Part shown: piece after piece, positions 57,812 through 64,000 of the stretch
Layout of the letters: each line of letters begins with the position of its first letter
Position numbering within the stretch: the stretch's first letter is position 1
Assembly: GCF_022539665.2 (NCBI RefSeq)
Contig: NC_081333.1
Location: 12,770,971 to 12,834,970 of the forward strand
DNA length: 64,000 nt
Direction of reading: 5' to 3'
Origin: Daphnia carinata
Lineage: Eukaryota; Arthropoda; Branchiopoda; Diplostraca; Daphniidae
Program-made: the position numbers and the translations under genes
The notes under the pieces: generated by a model
What the model was told of the DNA's origin: nothing
Database searches by the model: none
Seen by the model: the letters and a program-made list of their open reading frames with translations, nothing else

Positions 57812-60800
57812 TCAGTGCATGATAAACATCCCTAAGAAAGGAAGGACCAGAATAAGGATGGCGCTCGTTTGATAAACGCTCTTGCTGCCGGCAGGAACAG
57901 TAGATGGATTGGTAGTGGTAGTTGTCGTGGCAGGAGTGGTAGTGGTGGTTGTAGTGGTAGGAACGGACATACTCAACCAGTTGCCAATTTCTTCCTGGTG
58001 TAATTCCATCCACCTGATGTTCTCCACGACAACGTCAATGCCTTGCTGGACGTTGTTGGAAGTTCCAAGGATGTCAAAGTGATCAGTACGCAGCTGCAAC
58101 AACTGCATGATTAAATAATGAATAAGATATTAAGTTGAAATTCGTGAGGAAAATAGAATATGAAAATGCCACGAACCCTATCCAATTGCGCCTGCGTGTT
58201 TTGACGATTGCAAACGTAGCGGAAGAAACTAATGAAATAATCGGTTCCCAACCTTGATTGAAATAAGAATTGAAATTTAAACTTTAATGATGATTTCACT
58301 TTATGTTATTATATGCAACAAACCAGGATTGTTCAATGTCGGTCCAGCGATTAACAAGGAAATCGGTAGCTACTGGATTGCCCACTGGATTAGAGGCTAC
58401 GTTGTTAAACAAAGTGTTGACGTCACTAAGTCGGATACCTGACTGGCTATCGATCATCCTCTCTAACAAACTGTCCCACAACATCGTTTCAAAATAACAA
58501 TTATTACGCCAAAAGTTTGGTTTCTATGACGTACGTGTTCAGACGAGTTGTGTCCCTGCTCTTAGTTGCCGCAATGAGGTAAGACGTGTCGTATTTGCTC
58601 TTGTACTGATTAAAAGCAAAGTCCCATTCAGCCTGGTCACCATTTTCCACACCTGTCCTTAAAATGATGCTCTTCTGATTCGGTGACATAATCCTTTAAT
58701 GAAACAAATACCAATAGATTAATGAACGAAATTGGAAGGCAAATTATGTTATACGTCGTGTTGTCTGGGCTGGCCATTTGTTGTGCGTATTTCGCTTTGG
58801 AATTATCGACACAATCGGCTACCATCAATTTGCAAGCCCAGTTCATAGCGTCGCTCCTGCCGAAAACAGTCAAATGGGCATCGAGAGTTGACTCTCGGAA
58901 GCCGTGATGGTTGTAATAAGGAGTCACCAAGTTGGTCAAGTGAACCTGCCACAGGGTTTCATGATGAACATTCGAATTGTAAAAAGACTTTTGAAAATGA
59001 TTTGAGTATTACGGTCCATTGTGAGAATTGCGGTTGATTGTAGAGCATCGAATCAATGTAGTTGAACTCGGCCAGGACTGCGTTCCATGGAACATATTCT
59101 TTCTCGTATTTCAGATAGAGAGAGAGGTCCAGAGCAGATTTGTATGGAACCAAATGGACCGATGCTAGAACAAAAGTGTCGTCCAGTACTTGGGCGCGGT
59201 TGTTATCCAAAATTCGGGTGTGGTCGACCATGAGCTGTTCAGCAATTAGACGATAGTTTTCCGTGTCATATGCATTACACGGTATAAATCTATATGCGAT
59301 GAATACAGAAATTAAAAGATTTGAAGCTTATTGCACTATCATGGGGATGCACTGACTTTGTTGGTCGTAATTAAAGATGACCCATTTATCTGTAGCGCCC
59401 AAATTGCTGATGGTTCTAGTGGCTTGATCTTTGGAGAGCCATTGGGTTTGGCGAACCAAACTGCCACCGTTGGTATAAGTCAAAGGTACCCACCAGCGGT
59501 AGACGTGCGTATCAGTCGAACTGGGATCCTTGCGCAACAAGAACCGCTCCTGCAAGACGGATGTCTACTACGTGCAATGATATCATGGAATGTAAATCGT
59601 ACCTGTGATACTACTGCGCCACCGGTGTTATAATCCCTAGTTACGCTAATGAGTGGGAAACCCATTTGCAAGGTCCATGTATCCATAATTTCCTTGACGG
59701 GGGCAGGAAGGCTAACTCCCTCTTCGTCGCTTTGTTGTTGCAAAGCCAGCCAAAGGTCATCCTCAACGGCGTTTTTGTAAGCTCTGTCGACATTATTTGA
59801 AAATATAACGCAATGCAACACAATCGAGATTGATCGTTTATTACCTGGCGTTAAGGTAGCGAGTGAGACCACGCGTGAATGTCTCCAAGCCAATGAAATC
59901 GGCAGTCATACGGATGATGCACGATCCTTAAATCAGGAGGGAATGTAAAATGGCCTTTGAATAGATGAGAAAATGATTAATCAAGATACCTTTATCGTAG
60001 GAAATGGCGTCAAACATGTTATTGATCTCCTCGTTGGTAGTCACTGGCAGATTGATGGGTCGTGATGTTTCCAGAGCATCGACACCGAAAACATAGTGCA
60101 ATTCGATGACGACAAATTGATCGGTAAACCGGAAATCGGGTTCCACCTATGCGAATGATTGCAAAATATATTTTAATTCAATTTGAACTGAATGTTGGGA
60201 AGCGCATTTCAATTCTATACCGCATCCATGCTTGGAAATTCAAGGTAAGTAGCAAATCCTTCATTAAGCCATATCGTGTTCCACCTACCCAAAGTAAAAC
60301 GTTATTTAATATGATATTTTATGATTACGTAAATAGCAAAAGGTTTACCAATCAGTAGTGACGAGGTTGCCGAACCATTGATGGGCTAACTCGTGCGCGT
60401 TGATATCGGCCACGCTCTGCCTGCGACCTCTGCTCTCACGAGGTACATCGATCAACAAAGCGCTCTCCCTAAGCCAAGATTGTAGTTAAACTTTAATCAG
60501 CAACCGATGAAATGGTTGAAAAAAATATAAGTTGGTAACTCACCTGTAGGTAACTAATCCCCAGTTTTCCATAGCTCCTGTCATAAGGTAAACGAAGCAA
60601 ACAAAAAACAGGATAAGCATAGGCTGATAACACTTGTTTATACACACTTTTTTTACGTAAGTCACTAAAATAATGATAAATGAAAATGACCTGCGGCAAA
60701 ATCTGGAATCGCCTGCAAAGTATAAGCAAAATTGACGTATTAACAAATCGTGAAACCAACTAGTCAGTTATTGACGGTATATACCGCTAAATCCTGTTTG

Positions 60801-62087
60801 GGCAGTGGGTAGTCAATCTTGAAATAGCGTTCGAAAAATTCTTGCAATTCCGGCCCGACGCTCAGGCTGTACCTAAACGTTCAAATAAAGATTTTTGATC
60901 GGTGTTTTATTGATGGAATTATGCGATACCTACCCAGCGAGATGAGCAGATTGAGGTTTTACCCAGAGACGGAAGGGTATCCTGTGAGCCGATGTGGTTG
61001 GAACGGCCTCAAATTCTGACACTAAGAATGCCACCAAGTAGGATGACATGGTCACTGACGTCGCGTAATAATCCCAAACGTATCCGGGCATTCCATCGCT
61101 GTATAATCCAAAGCAAATAAATTTTTAGATCTCCAAAAAAAAAATTGCTGGAATTAACAAACATGGCGTTAGTGGACAGGAGGTTCATGTTGCTGGCTGT
61201 TTTCATCGTTGTTTTGCGGCCGAGGGTAATTGAAAATTGTGCCTTCATATTGGGTTCGTCGAAGCAAGGGAAAGCTCGACGGGCGTCTGGAGCTTCCATT
61301 TGAGTTACGGCCAACCACCTGCGTGACAAATTGATCAATTATAACATGACGTAAACTGATTCCCAATTTGCCGGTGACGTACTTCTTGACACCGTTCTCC
61401 ATGTAAGAAGAGCGATAAAAGCCGCGCAGTTCGTCGTTCAAAATCGAAGTGAAATCCATTGAGATCTTGTAGTGATTGCCAGCGGTTAATGTCGCTGCCG
61501 TTTTGATAGTGACGATCTCACGGGTAATTTGCTCGTCAACGAAATTCGTAATTGCCAAAGGACTGTTGGTGGTGAGGTCGAGCACCTGAAATTGTTGGAG
61601 AAATTTAAATAGCAGCAAAGCGAGTTGTAAAATATCTTGTTTACCGTAACAGATAACAGCTTGAAAGTGATTTCAGCGGCGTTCATCGAGATGCTATTCG
61701 TATCCCGGATACAGTCAACGAAAATGTCAATGTGACCGTCCGTTGTAAAATTGCCTTCCTCGACAAAGGGCAACAAGCGGATAGAATAGATACTGGGCAA
61801 GACGTCACCGGGAAGACGCAAATCTTCGTTCACTTTATTGAACCTCATCTTTCGCATCAAACTGCTCTTTGCTTTCGCAGAATGGAGGTGAGCTTTACGC
61901 GATGGGTATACCACCAGCGGCTACCATCTTTTGGCTCTGGCACGATAGCTGGTTCCATCAGAGAAAGTCCATCTTCCGATAATTCTAACGTTGATGGATA
62001 CTCGTCGGCTTGCCATTTCGGAACTGAAGATGTTCTGGCCTGGAATGAACAGGCCAAAACTAAAGTGAACATTAACGCTTGTCGCAT
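57812..62087 (-). CDS. M1 zinc aminopeptidase, GPI-anchored form, copy 3
   Basis: The start at 62087 gives a signal peptide ([17 protein letters not shown]), unlike copies 1 and 2. A 53-base intron (61872-61924) joins the leader exon to [19 protein letters not shown]. The catalytic domain has [12 protein letters not shown] (near 60560), [16 protein letters not shown] continuing WNTIWLNE, so HExxH-18-E is intact, and ISYDKG. The C-terminus carries a stalk of Thr runs (about 57900-57970 on the plus strand) and a final hydrophobic segment ([17 protein letters not shown]), the form expected for GPI attachment as in insect gut aminopeptidases N. Intron positions in the catalytic part agree with copies 1 and 2. 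I traced the N-terminal exons down to about 60780 and several further ones, not all. Confidence 0.92.
57897..57975 (-). repeat. Thr-codon repeat coding the aminopeptidase 3 stalk
   Basis: Runs of ACC/ACA/ACT codons interrupted by PAT encode two blocks of Thr just before the hydrophobic C-terminus. Such stalks are usually O-glycosylated. The repeat is a likely site of length variation. Confidence 0.8.
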
Positions 62088-63143
62088 TTCGGGTCCAGGA
62101 GACTGCAAGAGAGGACAAAAATACCCAACGGACAACCTTCAACTGTACGCCAGTTGAACTGAGGTAGTTGGATGACTTTCATTTCAATTCTATTTGATAT
62201 TGTCACAGCTCTGTTATAGTTTATCTCATCAAAATTCAACGATAAGAGATGCTGCTGATCCAAGACAAATACAAGTTCTTTTATGACGAGGATATCAGGT
62301 GCTTAAGCCTCTTTCTAAACCTACCTGTCAGATAGGTACAATTTTGTGTTTCAGAAAACTGTTGACTGCCTGAAAATGAAATTTCGGTACGTTTGGGAAT
62401 TCATAGTCCAAAGAAACTCAGCCATTTTCAAGTTAGAACGAGATAGAGTAATCGAGTCTCCATTATTTTTCAAATTATTCGACGTAACGCTGAGAGCTTA
62501 CCGAGATAAGAATGAAACTTTATAAGCCGTACCTGAAACGATTTTCAAAATTGGATGACACTTCTTTGCAAGCCGTCTGTTGCGAGAACATATGGTCATA
62601 GATAACTCAGCCAGCATTTATATTTGTCAAGTTGTTCGCGATCCATTTTGACGTGTACTGTTTTGATCTTTAGTGAAATTCTAATGACGTGTACAGCTTG
62701 ATTTCCCCGGACTGGTATACATAACATGAAATTATGCAAGCGCAAACGTAATTTTTTTTTACCAAAGAAAAATACAAATAGTGCTTGGGGAATTGTACAG
62801 GAAAGCCTGGCGGAAGATGGAAACATGCTTAATGCCGTCCTCTTTCTATGGTTTCATTTGAATTAGTATATATCGCGTGTTTACTGGGATAGCTAAAAGC
62901 GATCTATTGTCTTTGGCGCATTGCAGCGTGAATAAAAAGACTACGCATATATTATTATAATTCAGCGTACTGGGTGAACCTTAATTGGCTTTTAATAATC
63001 TACATTTAATCCTGACCGTATACAAAGAGACAAAATTTACATAGCTCCGTAGGAATATCCACCTTCAGCAACACACTGCTTTAACACCATACTCCCTTAA
63101 CCGAACTTTTGGCATTTGAACAGCTCTTGCTAAACGCACCAAG
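62088..63143. other. Divergent spacer before the sulfotransferase
   Basis: This lies between the starts of aminopeptidase 3 (minus) and the Gal3ST-like gene (plus). An AG acceptor (TTGCAG on the minus strand near 62107) just upstream of the aminopeptidase ATG suggests a noncoding first exon in this region. No other gene is supported. Confidence 0.45.
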
Positions 63144-63807
63144 ATGCTAAATAAGTTTGGTGGCAAACTGACCACAAGGTTTTTAGTTCGCTACCTGATT
63201 GCATTTAGCGTCATGTCGTTCTTTTCCATTTTCACTTATCATTCGCACCGTACCAACATACTAGTAGATTTATTGATAAAAAGTGTTATTGACGGTGCTC
63301 GTTCTACAAATCTAGAGTATGTTTAAACCTAAATTTATCTTTATTCTTTATTATGGTGATATTTTTGCAATACGAAGGTCATTCTTGGTGCGTGAATTAC
63401 GTAATATTACGACTGCGCTGTTTAAATTAGTGTATTTCACTCTGCCTCTTCAATGACGTTTTCTCAGCTTACGTAAATTCAACTTGAAGACATTTCTCTG
63501 ATAGATGCCGTCCAACTGACAAGATTGCCTTTATGAAAATCCACAAATGTGCCAGCTCTACCGTCGAAAACATCTTATTCAGGTAAATTACGACCTATAA
63601 ATAGCTGACATGTAACTGATTCTAAATTTTAATCCCCGTATAATGCTTTTAGGCATGCTCTGAGGGATAAACTAAATTTAGCCCTTCCATCTCGTAGTAA
63701 CTATTTTTCTCGAGTGGAGCTGTTCCATCGGGATTCCGTGTTAACTACAAATGGGGCCATCTGCCAGTTAACGTATAATAAAATAAGTGTTCATGTTTTA
63801 TTTTAGC
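63144..63807 (+). CDS. Gal3ST-like sulfotransferase, 5' exons or truncated copy
   Basis: Exon 1 (63144-63316) encodes a short basic N-terminus and one signal anchor (FLVRYLIAFSVMSFFSIF), as in Golgi type II sulfotransferases. Exon 2 (63505-63582) gives CRPTDKIAFMKIHKCASSTVENILFR with phases that fit both sides. Exon 3 starts at 63653 (HALRDKLNLALPSRSNYFSR). KIHKCASST is the PAPS 5'-phosphosulfate loop of the galactose-3-O-sulfotransferase family, and ENILFR-x-(A/L)-NLALP follows the family pattern. After QLT the frame reaches a stop near 63807, far short of the usual 400 residues; the rest (3'-phosphate site and later motifs) is not seen before 64000. It may continue outside the window by further splicing, or be a truncated duplicate. 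Confidence 0.65.
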
Positions 63808-64000
63808 ATAGCAACGCTTCTCATTTGAATGTGTATCACCTTGACTACTATACTAAGCATAGTTGTGCTATACGACAACATTTAATCAACTGACGGATGC
63901 ACAGTCGTGAACTTAACGTAGTTGGCCTTGAAATTATTTACGTGAGCTTGGTCGGCTTTCCCATTTACGTTTCGTGACAATACAAAAAATTAATAAAAAC

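Noticed and set aside
57882-58082. Val-rich plus-strand ORF at the aminopeptidase 3 tail
   Set aside because: It is the antisense reading of the Thr-codon stalk repeat (GGT/GTT/GTA runs), not a gene.
1-64000. CRISPR arrays, prokaryotic operons or phage modules
   Set aside because: No regularly spaced repeats or operon-like runs; the genes are spliced animal genes throughout.

Overview
This is eukaryotic nuclear DNA packed with spliced protein genes. Most introns are 50-90 bp with GT-AG ends, intergenic spaces are short, and every recognisable product is an animal protein. The gene density, intron size, TCAGT-type initiators and nucleoplasmin-like proteins suggest an arthropod, most likely a branchiopod crustacean such as Daphnia. 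The species is an inference; nothing in the window proves it.

Left part (1-21 kb), mostly housekeeping genes. VTA1 (ESCRT/VPS4 cofactor, minus) and TMEM107 (ciliary transition zone, plus) are divergent from a 300 bp spacer. PI31/PSMF1 (proteasome regulator, minus) follows. A 10 kb eIF4G gene (minus) has its eIF4E-binding site, MIF4G, MA3 and W2 regions all visible; it is divergent from a GLT8D-type Golgi glycosyltransferase (plus). Next comes an unfamiliar AT-hook, charged nuclear-type protein (minus), then a possible 34-residue secreted peptide gene with its own TATA box.

Middle part (22-44 kb). A 3 kb gene-poor stretch precedes the mitochondrial carrier SLC25A36/33 (plus), which converges with the oxoglutarate carrier SLC25A11 (minus). 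Then NCAPG (condensin, minus) and ANAPC5 (APC/C, plus) form a head-to-head pair of mitotic genes. Their shared 0.6 kb spacer carries a long imperfect inverted repeat, and NCAPG is preceded by a 78-codon upstream ORF that stops one base before the NCAPG start. An RFX5/RFX7-type transcription factor (plus) follows, with a long 3' region.

Right part (44-64 kb), accessory and duplicated genes. There are two tandem 126-residue nucleoplasmin-like-domain proteins (minus) and three M1 zinc aminopeptidases: two tandem type II membrane forms (plus) and one GPI-anchored form (minus, tail to tail). The window ends with the first exons of a Gal3ST-like sulfotransferase (plus).

Exon joins were made by eye from splice signals and reading frame. 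For TMEM107, GLT8D, SLC25A36, ANAPC5, the RFX gene, both nucleoplasmin-like genes and the first aminopeptidase, the joined exons sum to an exact multiple of three. No CRISPR array, tRNA, rRNA or intact transposon was seen.
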